The notes under the pieces: model-generated
What the model saw: only the letters and a program-made list of their open reading frames with translations
Database searches by the model: none
What the model was told of the DNA's origin: nothing
Translations under genes and position numbers: made by a program
Assembly: GCF_018398315.1 (NCBI RefSeq)
Contig: NZ_JAHBRW010000002.1
Span: forward strand, 232,637-296,636
Direction of reading: 5' to 3'
DNA: 64,000 bases
DNA from: Chelatococcus sp. YT9
Lineage (GTDB): Bacteria > Pseudomonadota > Alphaproteobacteria > Rhizobiales > Beijerinckiaceae
In this document: positions 17,137-24,872 of the stretch, piece by piece
Layout of the letters: each line of letters opens with the position of its first letter
How positions within the stretch are numbered: the stretch's first letter is position 1

Positions 17137-17162
17137 ACGGCGCCCAATCCAACGGGCGCCGT
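17137..17162. terminator. Bidirectional terminator hairpin
   Basis: ACGGCGCCC, an 8-base loop, then GGGCGCCGT forms a perfect 9-bp GC-rich stem between the convergent antiporter (ends 17099) and oxidoreductase (ends 17173) genes. It is followed by pyrimidine-rich sequence rather than a clean T-run. Confidence 0.65.
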
Positions 17163-17172
17163 CTCCTTCCGG

Positions 17173-17781
17173 TCAATAGCCGACGGTAAATCGCTGGCGG
17201 ATATGGGCCGGATTCTCCACTTCATCAACAAGGGCGACAGCGTAGTCCTCGAAAGAGATGCTGCTTCCCCTGTCGTTTGTCAGCAGTTCGTCCTTGCCGA
17301 GGCGGAACTGGCCTGTGCGCTCGCCGGGAACGAAGAGCGCGGACGGGGACAGGAACGTCCAGTCGAGGTCGTCAATCCCGCGCAATCTCTTCAGAAAATC
17401 ACCCCCCTTGACGGCTTCGGCCTTGTAGGCCGAGGGAAAGTCAGGCGTGGTCACCAAGGCAATGCCCGGTGCGACCTCCAGGCTGCCGGCCCCGCCGACG
17501 ACCAGGTAGCGCTTGACGCCCGAAGCACGGACAGCCTCGATCAGAACGTCCGGGTCGCTGGCGAGGAAATGAACGGAGCTGATGACCGCATCATGCCCTT
17601 TCAAGAGATCCGCCAGGCCCTCGCCATCAAACACATCCCCCTTCTTGGGCGTGACATTCGGCTCCGCGGAGATTTTCTCGGGATGACGGGCAATGGCGGT
17701 GACACTATGCCCCCGGCGCACGAGTTCTGCGAGGATGCGCGAGCCGGCGTTGCCACTGGCGCCTATGAGAGCGACTTTCAT
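17173..17781 (-). CDS. NAD(P)-binding Rossmann oxidoreductase, NmrA/YwnB-like
   Basis: The 202-residue protein begins MKVALIGASGNAGSRILAEL, an NAD(P)-binding GxxGxxG motif. It continues with RGHSVTAIARHPEKI and DVFDGEGLADLLKGHDAVIS, as in the atypical SDR group that includes YwnB and BVR-B-like proteins. ATG 17781 has AAAGGAAC upstream; the open frame extends further but as antisense to the next gene. It lies 34 bp downstream of the DsbA-like gene and is probably cotranscribed with it. With the HxlR regulator it forms a small redox/thiol-stress locus; the substrate is unknown. Confidence 0.85.
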   Translation of the reverse strand: MKVALIGASGNAGSRILAELVRRGHSVTAIARHPEKISAEPNVTPKKGDVFDGEGLADLLKGHDAVISSVHFLASDPDVLIEAVRASGVKRYLVVGGAGSLEVAPGIALVTTPDFPSAYKAEAVKGGDFLKRLRGIDDLDWTFLSPSALFVPGERTGQFRLGKDELLTNDRGSSISFEDYAVALVDEVENPAHIRQRFTVGY

Positions 17782-17815
17782 CGTCGTCGTTCCTTTCAGG
17801 GATGAACAGCTGGTG

Positions 17816-18499
17816 TCATTGACTGTCGAGCTGGCGAAGCAAGGCCTCGCGTTCGCCGTAAAGAAGCTGGCTCGGAATAAGGCGATCACCCTGCTCGGTG
17901 GACAGAACCACTGTCGGCACACCACGTGCGCCATGGGCCGCCATGAGACGTCGGCCGGTGGCAACCGCGTGACGTGCCGCGGCGAGAACACCCCGGTCAT
18001 TAGCCAGAAGTCTAGCGGCGGCCCCGGACAGCCCCATCCCGTCGAGCACCGCAGCGACCTCCTGGCGAACGGAGGTATCGCGGCCGTCGACATAGCGCGC
18101 ATGCTGAATTGCCTTGCAGGCCGCGAAAAGCTGATCGGGCGCGTCGAGGCTGACAGCCACGAGCGCCAACGTAGCGACTGTGGAATCAAAGGCTGTGCCT
18201 GGCAGCAGTACCTGCTCGCGATAGCGCTCCGAGAAGGGCTGGCCCGTTAGAGAGGCGATCCGCTGATCATTCTCCCAGGCATAGGCCGCAAAATTCGCAT
18301 CCATGACGCGGGCGCCCTCCCCCGCGAAAAGGCCGGTTGGCACGAAGGTAATCTTCGCCCTGCTCTGCAGCACCTCAAGGGCCGGCATCGCGCCATAGCA
18401 CCATCCGCACAGCGGGTCATAAAGATAGGTCACCTGTCCCGCCAGACTGTCGAAAGGAGCGACGGAGTCCGGCAACCCCTGTTCAACCCTATGGTTCAT
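17816..18499 (-). CDS. DsbA-family (FrnE-like) thiol oxidoreductase
   Basis: The 227-residue protein has a thioredoxin-fold active site early in the chain, YLYDPLCGWCYGAMPALE (CGWC at residues ~32-35), and a helical insertion. GARGVPTVVL near residue 195 supplies the cis-proline typical of the fold. It has no signal peptide, so it is likely cytosolic, like FrnE and 2-hydroxychromene-isomerase-type relatives. ATG 18499 is chosen because the fold begins just after it; there is no clear Shine-Dalgarno. A 12-bp direct repeat lies immediately upstream. Divergent from the HxlR gene. Confidence 0.82.
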   Translation of the reverse strand: MNHRVEQGLPDSVAPFDSLAGQVTYLYDPLCGWCYGAMPALEVLQSRAKITFVPTGLFAGEGARVMDANFAAYAWENDQRIASLTGQPFSERYREQVLLPGTAFDSTVATLALVAVSLDAPDQLFAACKAIQHARYVDGRDTSVRQEVAAVLDGMGLSGAAARLLANDRGVLAAARHAVATGRRLMAAHGARGVPTVVLSTEQGDRLIPSQLLYGEREALLRQLDSQ

Positions 18500-18529
18500 T
18501 ATCAGACCAAGTTCGGATATTAGACTTAG
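18500..18529 (-). promoter_or_regulatory. Imperfect direct repeat upstream of the DsbA-like gene (candidate HxlR operator)
   Basis: On the minus strand CTAAGTCTAATA (18529-18518) and CTTGGTCTGATA (18511-18500) agree in 9 of 12 positions and are 18 bp apart. They directly abut the start codon of the DsbA-like gene, so a protein bound here would block it. Assignment to the divergent HxlR regulator is inference. Confidence 0.3.
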
Positions 18530-18667
18530 TTGGGAGCATGGAGCGCTAACATAGGCAGTTCGGGATTCGTGACAAGAAGTCATCGGAACGGCCCTTGGTC
18601 AGCGGGATCTTACTGTTCCCTTCGCTCGGACGCCCGGCTGCAGGGAGCAAAACAAGGAGGAGTGACG

Positions 18668-19078
18668 GTGGTTGCAAAGTCCGCCGACATGGGTCGGGAC
18701 GCGGTGGACGGTGAGCTTTTATTCTCGCCGTGCCCCATCCGGGATGTACTGGACCGCATTGGTGACCAGTGGAGCGTTCTCGTCTTAGAAGCCCTGGAAC
18801 CGGGAACTCTGCGGTTCAACGCCCTGAAACGTCAGATCGGCGATATCTCGCAGCACATGTTGGCGCGAACCTTGAAACGGCTTGAACAGGACGGCCTCGT
18901 GTCACGAACGCTCTATCCGGTCATACCGCCACGAGTGGACTATGCCCTCACTCCGCTAGGTCACTCGCTGCTCATTCCGTTGCGCGGTCTGATCGCGTGG
19001 GCAGACAACAATCACGCTGCGGTCTGCGCGGCGCGTCGCGCCTATCGTGACACGATCATCGGAAAGGCGGCTTGTTGA
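18668..19078 (+). CDS. HxlR-family transcriptional regulator
   Basis: The 136-residue product has an HxlR winged helix: CPIRDVLDRIGDQWSVLVLE, FNALKRQIGDISQHML, then RTLKRLEQDGLVSRTLYP. A Cys sits at the N-terminal SPCPI position (residue ~22), where redox-responsive HxlR members carry their sensing cysteine. GTG 18668 is preferred because AAGGAGG lies seven bases upstream; GTG 18662 is too close to it. It is divergent from the DsbA-like/NAD(P)-binding pair, which are its likely targets. Thiol or electrophile sensing is inferred from the cysteine and the neighbours. Confidence 0.88.
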   Translation: MVAKSADMGRDAVDGELLFSPCPIRDVLDRIGDQWSVLVLEALEPGTLRFNALKRQIGDISQHMLARTLKRLEQDGLVSRTLYPVIPPRVDYALTPLGHSLLIPLRGLIAWADNNHAAVCAARRAYRDTIIGKAAC

Positions 19079-19190
19079 AAGGGCGGAGAACACATCTCGG
19101 AGGGACTTCGTTAACGATTAGGTCTCAATCCACCGCCATCCTGGGATCGCCGCCGCCCTTCAGGCCGCTTGTCGCAGGAAATGGTGATCG

Positions 19191-20051
19191 ATGACTGTTC
19201 AAACAACTGAAGTCCGCCTTCGAAATCGCTGGCGCCACGGCATAGCGGGGACGCTTCTTGTTCTCCTGACGAGTATTTCGGCGGGTCCCCTGGCTGGAAT
19301 GTCCACGGCCCACGCCGCAACCCTTTGCACGGTCATTGCGGACGCTGCGACGGGCCAATTTTTGACCAAGGAGGGAACTTGCGAAACGCGCGTCACACCC
19401 GCTTCCACCTTCAAGATCCCCATCAGTCTGATGGGTTTTGACGCTGGATTTCTCAAGGACGAGCACAACCCGTCTCTTCCCTTCAAGAAGGGGTACGCCG
19501 CCTGGATCCCAGCCTGGAAGCAGGATACGGATCCATCGAGCTGGATGAAGAATTCTGTTGTCTGGTATTCGCGACTGATTACTGAAGCGCTGGGCGAGCA
19601 ACGATTTCGCGACTATGTCCGCCGGTTCGATTATGGCAACGAGGATGTGTCCGGCAATCCCGGCAAGAACGACGGGTTGACCAATGCTTGGCTGAGTTCA
19701 TCGTTGAAAATATCGCCAGTCGAGCAGATTGCTTTTCTGCGAAAGCTCGTACGCCGCGAGTTGCCGGTGAGCCCGCATGCCTATGTCATGACGAGTAAGA
19801 TCACTGCGTTGCAGGACGTGGATGGCTGGAGCGTGCACGGCAAGACGGGAGCGGGTCCAGTGCGCAGGGCTGACGGCTCCCGTGAGCCCGGCCAGAGCTA
19901 TGGATGGTTTGTCGGCTGGATGGTCAAGGAAGGCCGGACGCTCGTCTTTGCGCGTCTCGTTCGCGATGAAAAACGTGAGGCTGTCAGCCCCGGCATCCGG
20001 ACACGCGACATCTTCCTTCGCGAGCTCCCCTCAATCATCGCGCGCCTCTAG
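19191..20051 (+). CDS. Class D beta-lactamase (OXA-type)
   Basis: The 286-residue protein has a signal peptide (residues ~1-42, hydrophobic core IAGTLLVLLTSI, cleavage near AHA). It carries the full class D motif set: Ser72-Thr-Phe-Lys75, Ser122-Val-Val, Tyr148-Gly-Asn and Lys218-Thr-Gly, plus AWLSSSLKIS before the third motif. These serine hydrolases open penicillin-type rings in the periplasm, usually with a carbamylated active-site lysine. The start has AGGAAA upstream. It follows the HxlR gene after 112 bp on the same strand, without penicillin-sensing regulators nearby and without mobile elements, so it looks chromosomal and resident. Activity and spectrum cannot be read from sequence. 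Confidence 0.93.
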   Translation: MTVQTTEVRLRNRWRHGIAGTLLVLLTSISAGPLAGMSTAHAATLCTVIADAATGQFLTKEGTCETRVTPASTFKIPISLMGFDAGFLKDEHNPSLPFKKGYAAWIPAWKQDTDPSSWMKNSVVWYSRLITEALGEQRFRDYVRRFDYGNEDVSGNPGKNDGLTNAWLSSSLKISPVEQIAFLRKLVRRELPVSPHAYVMTSKITALQDVDGWSVHGKTGAGPVRRADGSREPGQSYGWFVGWMVKEGRTLVFARLVRDEKREAVSPGIRTRDIFLRELPSIIARL

Positions 20052-20146
20052 GCTGTGGGCGGCGCTTCCGGACTGCGTTGCCTGGCGGGCCAGCGCGTGG
20101 ACGCCGTGTCACGCCAGGGGCAGAGGTGGCTGACGGAGCATGGCAG

Positions 20147-21184
20147 TCAGGAGGGGCTCTCGACCACCAACTGATCCAGCAGAGAGGTCAGAAGCCGCAG
20201 GCCAGCTCCGGTGGCGACGGCGATGGCCGGCAGGACCATCCACTCGAGCGTCCAGGCTGCTCCCGACCTCTCATTTTCGTGGATCAGCGCCTGATGGAGA
20301 ACGCCGGCCTGGCCGGCGTTGTAGCGCGCGAGCGTGACGAGCACCTCGGCTGCCACAGGATTTGACTTATGCGCCATCGCCGACGATCCGCCGCCACCCG
20401 ACAGGCGGACAGCAGCAACCTCGTTCTGCGCCATCAAAGCGATGTCAGCTCCAATCTTGCCAAGAGAACCGCTGATCAATGAAAGCTGTGAACCCAGCCT
20501 GACGATACGATCTCGCGCTGTATGCCAGGGAGAGGCATTGGCAAGGCCGAGGCGCTGTGCGAGGGCGCGGGCTATCGCATCGCCGTGGCCTGCAAAGCTG
20601 GATCGATCACCAATCGGGCCTCCGAGCTGAATGGCGAGACAGGTGTCGCGGCATTCGACCAGCGCCGCCCGATGGCGCGCCAGCGGTTCGCTCCAGGTCT
20701 GCAATTTTCGATGCCATGTAAATGGCAGCGCCTGCTGCATGCGCGTATGAGCCATCAGTGCTTGTCCGCCATTGAAGTGGTCAATGACGGCAAGCTTATT
20801 CAGAATGACCGACAAACGCGCTTCAAGGATGGGCAGAACATCTGCGAATTGGAGAACCAGCGCCGTGTCGATCACATCCTGGCTCGTGGCGCCCTTGTGC
20901 AAGGCCTCGCGGAACTGTGGCTGCAAGCCGGCGCGGATCTGCTTCATCAATGCCGGGACAAGGACGCCATCACGGGCGATGCCAACCGCGAGATCATCCC
21001 AATCCGGACAAAAAGCCGCTATCGCCGCCGCTACGGCATCAGCGGCTTCGATCGCAATAAACCCGGCATCTGCCTGTGCACCGGCAAGCGCGGCTTCGAA
21101 ACGCAATATAGCTCCAAGCTGCGCCGCGTCGGACAGCAGATCTTCTATGTCACGGTCACCGACAAGCGAAGAAAGAATTGGCAT
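20147..21184 (-). CDS. pcaB: 3-carboxy-cis,cis-muconate cycloisomerase
   Basis: The 345-residue protein belongs to the fumarase/aspartase superfamily, with the signature GGGGSSAMAHKSNPVAAEVL and an early HKGATSQDVIDTALVLQ. It converts 3-carboxymuconate, the ring-opening product of protocatechuate 3,4-dioxygenase, to 4-carboxymuconolactone. It is about 100 residues shorter than long-form PcaB proteins but comparable to short rhizobial ones. It is the last gene of the pcaDCHGB operon, starting 39 bp after pcaG. The gene converges on the beta-lactamase across 95 bp. Confidence 0.93.
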   Translation of the reverse strand: MPILSSLVGDRDIEDLLSDAAQLGAILRFEAALAGAQADAGFIAIEAADAVAAAIAAFCPDWDDLAVGIARDGVLVPALMKQIRAGLQPQFREALHKGATSQDVIDTALVLQFADVLPILEARLSVILNKLAVIDHFNGGQALMAHTRMQQALPFTWHRKLQTWSEPLARHRAALVECRDTCLAIQLGGPIGDRSSFAGHGDAIARALAQRLGLANASPWHTARDRIVRLGSQLSLISGSLGKIGADIALMAQNEVAAVRLSGGGGSSAMAHKSNPVAAEVLVTLARYNAGQAGVLHQALIHENERSGAAWTLEWMVLPAIAVATGAGLRLLTSLLDQLVVESPS

Positions 21185-21223
21185 AGGCTATGCAGCATCC
21201 ACGTCTACGTGACTGCAGGTCTA

Positions 21224-21844
21224 TTACATATCGAAGAATACCGTCTCCCGATCCCCCTGCAGGTGGATATCGAGCACATATCGCGGGACGTCACCTTCTT
21301 CTTTTCGAGCGATCAATGTTGCCCGCCTTTTGGGATCGGGAATGCGGCTGAGAACGAAGTCAGTGCCGTTGGCCGCTTCTTCGTCGGCGAAATAAAGCCG
21401 CGTTTGCAGGCCGATGTTGATGCCCCTCGCCACGATCCAAAGCGCGATATGCGGCGCCATCAACGTTCCGTCGGGACCTCGCACAGGTCCGGGCTTTATC
21501 GTCTCGAACAGGAAAACGCCCTCACTGTTTGTGGCTTGCCGGCCCCACCCGGTGAAAGTGGGTCGCGAATTGGAGGTCCGCCCTACCTGGCCCGTGTAGG
21601 ATCCGTCCGTATCGGCTTGCCAGATCTCCACCACCGCATCGCTGACCGCCGCGCCCGCGCCGTCGATAATCCGTCCGGATACAACGATCCGCTCGCCGCG
21701 CGTGTCTGGCGATACCATCGTAGCCCCTGGATCGGCATCATAGATGCCTCTGATCTCCGCGAAATTGGGCGTCAGCCCAATATGGACGTAAGGTCCCGCC
21801 GTCTGCGACGGCGTTTCCTTCAAGGTCGGGACGGGGTGCAGCAT
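21224..21844 (-). CDS. pcaG: Protocatechuate 3,4-dioxygenase alpha subunit
   Basis: The 206-residue subunit begins with the conserved PSQTAGPYVHIGL and continues with the intradiol-dioxygenase beta-sandwich, including VEIWQADTDGSY and MAPHIALWIVARGINIGLQT. Alpha chains lack the iron ligands but shape the substrate pocket. With PcaH it forms the (alpha-beta)n ferric enzyme that opens protocatechuate to 3-carboxymuconate. The ATG overlaps the pcaH stop (TGATG), indicating coupled synthesis of the two subunits. Confidence 0.95.
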   Translation of the reverse strand: MLHPVPTLKETPSQTAGPYVHIGLTPNFAEIRGIYDADPGATMVSPDTRGERIVVSGRIIDGAGAAVSDAVVEIWQADTDGSYTGQVGRTSNSRPTFTGWGRQATNSEGVFLFETIKPGPVRGPDGTLMAPHIALWIVARGINIGLQTRLYFADEEAANGTDFVLSRIPDPKRRATLIARKEEGDVPRYVLDIHLQGDRETVFFDM

Positions 21845-22593
21845 CAGTTCCCCTCCAGCTTGTTCTCGAACATGGTGGAGCGCCTGCCGCGCAGCACGAT
21901 GTCGAAGCGATAGGCCAAAGCGTCCATCGGCGTTGTGTTGTGGCGATCAAGCTTTGCGACCAGCTGCTCGATCCCCGCTTTGTCAGGCACGCTCGCGACG
22001 ATCGGGCATTGCCAGATCATCGGATCACCTTCGAAATACATCTGGGTAATGAGCCGCTGAGCAAAGGCATTCCCGAATATGGAGAAGTGTATATGAGCGG
22101 GCCTCCAGTCGTTCGCGCCGTTGGGCCACGGGTAGGCTCCCGGCTTCACTGTACGGAAAGAATAGAAGCCGTTTTCATCCGTTATTGCACGCCCGCAACC
22201 TCCAAAATTTGGGTCGAGCGCGGCGAGATAACCTTCGCGCTTGTGGCGATAACGGCCGCCGGCGTTGGCCTGCCAGAACTCGACCAAGGTATCGACGACG
22301 GGGCGAGCGTTTTCGTCTAGGACCTGACCGTAAACAATCAGCCGTTGGCCTATCGCCTCACCGCCATCTTGGCTGTAGTTGCGGATGAGGTCGTTGTCGA
22401 GAGGGCCGAGAGGTGTGTCGCCAAATGTTGGCCCCGTCAGCTCGGACACCGTGGCCGGAAGAGACAGGAGGGCGTGGCGTGGTGCGCGAAACGTCGTGCT
22501 CTTGTAACCGGGCGTATTAGCCGGCGGCTGCCACGAACGATCACGCGCATAGAGCGCGCCTCGATCATCGCCCGGCAGTATGATACTGTTCAC
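21844..22593 (-). CDS. pcaH: Protocatechuate 3,4-dioxygenase beta subunit
   Basis: The 249-residue catalytic subunit shows all four ferric-iron ligands at the expected spacing: Tyr115 (GGRYRHK), Tyr154 (KPGAYPW), and His167/His169 (RPAHIHFS). The N-terminus (PPANTPGYKSTTFRAP) is the conserved beta-chain arm. The enzyme performs intradiol cleavage of protocatechuate, which in this window could come from 4-hydroxybenzoate (pobA) or 3-dehydroshikimate (quiC). Its ATG overlaps the stop of pcaC by four bases. Confidence 0.96.
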   Translation of the reverse strand: MNSIILPGDDRGALYARDRSWQPPANTPGYKSTTFRAPRHALLSLPATVSELTGPTFGDTPLGPLDNDLIRNYSQDGGEAIGQRLIVYGQVLDENARPVVDTLVEFWQANAGGRYRHKREGYLAALDPNFGGCGRAITDENGFYSFRTVKPGAYPWPNGANDWRPAHIHFSIFGNAFAQRLITQMYFEGDPMIWQCPIVASVPDKAGIEQLVAKLDRHNTTPMDALAYRFDIVLRGRRSTMFENKLEGN

Positions 22594-23009
22594 TGGTCCC
22601 CTCCCCGCTCCTCGGGCGATTCCCGCTTGGCGGCTTTCCCTCTGGCCAACTCACCTTTCGCGATCTTGAAGGCGCGGTTCGCTGCCGGAACACCGGCGTA
22701 GACGGCGACATGCAGAAGCGCCTCCTTGATGTCGTCGGGCGAAGCTCCCGTGTTCGCCGTCGCGCGTATATGCATGGCGAGTTCCTCATCATGCCCGAGG
22801 GCCGCCAGCAACGCTACCGTCAGCATCGACCGTTCGCGCTTGCTGAGCCCGGGCCGAGACCAAACCGCTCCCCATGCGCCTTCCGTTATGAAGGTTTGGA
22901 AATCTTCATCGAAGGAAGTCTTGCGGGCCGTGGCCCCATCAACATGAACATCGCCGAGAACCGATCGGCGCGTTGCCATGCCCTGCTCGAACCGGGACGT
23001 GTCAGCCAT
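22590..23009 (-). CDS. pcaC: 4-carboxymuconolactone decarboxylase
   Basis: The 139-residue protein is a single CMD domain: RRSVLGDVHVDGATA, FITEGAWGAVWSRPGLSKRE, then MHIRATANTGASPDDIKEAL with the catalytic-helix histidine. PcaC decarboxylates 4-carboxymuconolactone to the 3-oxoadipate enol-lactone. The start at 23009 lies 8 bp inside the end of pcaD; an in-frame ATG 12 bases upstream is possible. Its domain offers a local reference for the two more distant CMD-like proteins at 4256 and 10729. Confidence 0.93.
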   Translation of the reverse strand: MADTSRFEQGMATRRSVLGDVHVDGATARKTSFDEDFQTFITEGAWGAVWSRPGLSKRERSMLTVALLAALGHDEELAMHIRATANTGASPDDIKEALLHVAVYAGVPAANRAFKIAKGELARGKAAKRESPEERGGDQ

Positions 23010-23796
23010 GGTGAGCCCCATTGAGAAAGGTGCTGATGTGCTCCGCCAGGACCAGTGGCTGCTCGATCGCAGGGATATGGCCGGCGTTGTCGATGACGGC
23101 AAAGCGCGCGGCGGGAATACGCGCGGCGGTATCACGGACCAACTCCACTGGGGTCGATACATCGTCAGCGCCGACCACCATCAATGTCGGGACAGCGATT
23201 GATCCCACCTCCTCGCGCAGATCCGTATCTCGCAGCGTGGCGCAAGTGCCTGCATAGCCCGAGGCAGGCGTGCGGAGGAACATGTTGCGCCAGCCTGCGA
23301 TATCGATGGGCTGCTCCTCACGGTAGCTTCTTGTGAACCAGCGCATCATCACGCCGTCGCCAAGGGCCTCCATACCACCACCGCGCACGCGGACGATGCG
23401 TTCGTCCCACATGGCTTCCTCACCAATTCTCGCAGCAGTGTCGCACAAGATGACGCCCGTGATGCGAGACGGGTGGCGCAATGCCATGCCCTGGGCGATC
23501 AGGCCGCCGACAGAGATCCCGGCCAAGGCAAAGCGCTCGATTTTGAGATAGTCGAGCAATCCGGCAAGATCTCCAACGTGGTCGTCAAGCGAATAGTCGT
23601 TCTCCGGTGCGTCGCTTAGCCCATGCCCACGTTTGTCATAGGCGATAATGCGGTAGCGATCTTCGAGCTGCGTCGTGACGGCTTCCCAGATGCGCGAATC
23701 GGTGCCGAGTGAATTCGCCAGCACCAGAACCGGTGCCTCGCGGCGCCCGCGGATTCCATAATTCAACAGAATGTCGTTGACCTTCGCAAACGCCAT
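23002..23796 (-). CDS. pcaD: 3-oxoadipate enol-lactonase
   Basis: The 264-residue alpha/beta hydrolase has nucleophile elbow AGISVGGLIAQG (Ser ~ residue 95), an oxyanion-forming NSLGTDSRIW near the N-terminus, acidic residue region LMVVGADDVSTP, and catalytic His in DNAGHIPAIEQP. It hydrolyses the enol-lactone to 3-oxoadipate. It is the first gene of the pca operon and lies behind the likely PcaQ box. Genes for the two last steps (pcaIJ, pcaF) are not in the window. Confidence 0.94.
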   Translation of the reverse strand: MAFAKVNDILLNYGIRGRREAPVLVLANSLGTDSRIWEAVTTQLEDRYRIIAYDKRGHGLSDAPENDYSLDDHVGDLAGLLDYLKIERFALAGISVGGLIAQGMALRHPSRITGVILCDTAARIGEEAMWDERIVRVRGGGMEALGDGVMMRWFTRSYREEQPIDIAGWRNMFLRTPASGYAGTCATLRDTDLREEVGSIAVPTLMVVGADDVSTPVELVRDTAARIPAARFAVIDNAGHIPAIEQPLVLAEHISTFLNGAHHG

Positions 23797-23866
23797 GATC
23801 GCCTCTTGCTAGAACGATTTAAGGCGCGGACGCGGCACGAGTAAAATGATTACTTCATACGCCGTC

Positions 23867-23882
23867 ATAACCTATGGCTTAT
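23867..23882. promoter_or_regulatory. Probable PcaQ-binding site
   Basis: ATAACC-TATG-GCTTAT is an inverted repeat (ATAA...TTAT perfect, 5 of 6 per arm) in the 149-bp pcaD/pcaQ divergent gap. It is close to the ATAACC-N4-GGTTAA motif that I recall for rhizobial PcaQ. It lies 71 bp upstream of the pcaD start and 64 bp upstream of pcaQ. Confidence 0.6.
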
Positions 23883-23945
23883 AGAACGATCGAATGCTCG
23901 AACTTGCCGCAGACCGCATCCACGATCCATAATCGAAGGTCGAAA

Positions 23946-24872
23946 ATGTCCCGCCCCGCCATCGACCCGCGCATCAAGCTCCGTCATATCTCGTGCTTTC
24001 TGGAGGTAGCGCGGCTCAGCAGCGTCGTCAAAGCCGCCAACGTGCTCAACATCAGCCAGCCCGCGGCCTCAAAGACCATCCAGGAATTAGAGGATCTTGT
24101 TGGTGCGGCCCTCTTCGATCGCAGCCGGCGCAACCTTGCGCTCACGCCCTTCGGCGAGGTCTTCTATCGTTACGCTGGAACAAGCCTCACTGCGTTGCGC
24201 CATGGCATAGAAGCGGCACGGCAAAGCAACGCCGTCACCACCGTGAAGATCGGCGCACTCCCCACCGTGTCCGCGCGCATCCTTCCGACAGCCGTCGAGG
24301 CCTTCTCGTCCCAAGGACCCGGTATGCGGGTTCATATCATAACCGGGCCCAACGGCTATCTCCTGTCTCTCCTGCGTACCGGAGACGTCGATCTCGTCAT
24401 TGGCAGAATGGCCGAACCGGATGCGATGCTCGGGTTTGCCTTCGAGCATCTCTATTCCGAACGGGTCGTCATGGTCGTCAGGCCCGGCCACCCCCTGTTG
24501 CGGGAGGCCCGATTTCACCTCGCGATGATTGAAAACTACCAGACTCTCATGCCGACCCCCGAATCCGTGATCCGACCTTTCGTGGACCGTATGCTGGTCG
24601 CCAACGGCATCACCGATCTAAAGGCGAATGTCGAAACCGTCTCCAACGCCTTCGGCCGCGCCTACACGCGGCAGACCGATGCCATATGGATCATTTCCGA
24701 AGGCGTGGTCGCCAACGACATCGCAGAGCAACTGCTCGTTCCCCTACCCATTGATACCAGGGAAACGACCGGACCGGTCGGGCTCACGACCCGCACCGAT
24801 ACGGCTCTGTCGCTATCAGCCCTGACTTTCATGAAGGCTGTGCGAGACGTGGCAGCGAGCCTGCGCGACTAA
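23946..24872 (+). CDS. pcaQ: LysR-family activator of the pca operon
   Basis: The 308-residue regulator starts MSRPAIDPRIKLRHISCFLE and has the LysR winged helix (SSVVKAANVLNISQPAASKT, then IQELEDLVGAALFDRSRR). A ligand domain with TVKIGALPTVSARILP follows, the PcaQ/GbpR/CbbR-like layout. PcaQ activates pcaDCHGB with the lactone intermediate as co-inducer in rhizobia. ATG 23946 is chosen because the conserved N-terminus begins there; the frame is open further upstream into the operator. It is divergent from pcaD and its stop overlaps that of the convergent AraC gene by four bases. Confidence 0.92.
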   Translation: MSRPAIDPRIKLRHISCFLEVARLSSVVKAANVLNISQPAASKTIQELEDLVGAALFDRSRRNLALTPFGEVFYRYAGTSLTALRHGIEAARQSNAVTTVKIGALPTVSARILPTAVEAFSSQGPGMRVHIITGPNGYLLSLLRTGDVDLVIGRMAEPDAMLGFAFEHLYSERVVMVVRPGHPLLREARFHLAMIENYQTLMPTPESVIRPFVDRMLVANGITDLKANVETVSNAFGRAYTRQTDAIWIISEGVVANDIAEQLLVPLPIDTRETTGPVGLTTRTDTALSLSALTFMKAVRDVAASLRD

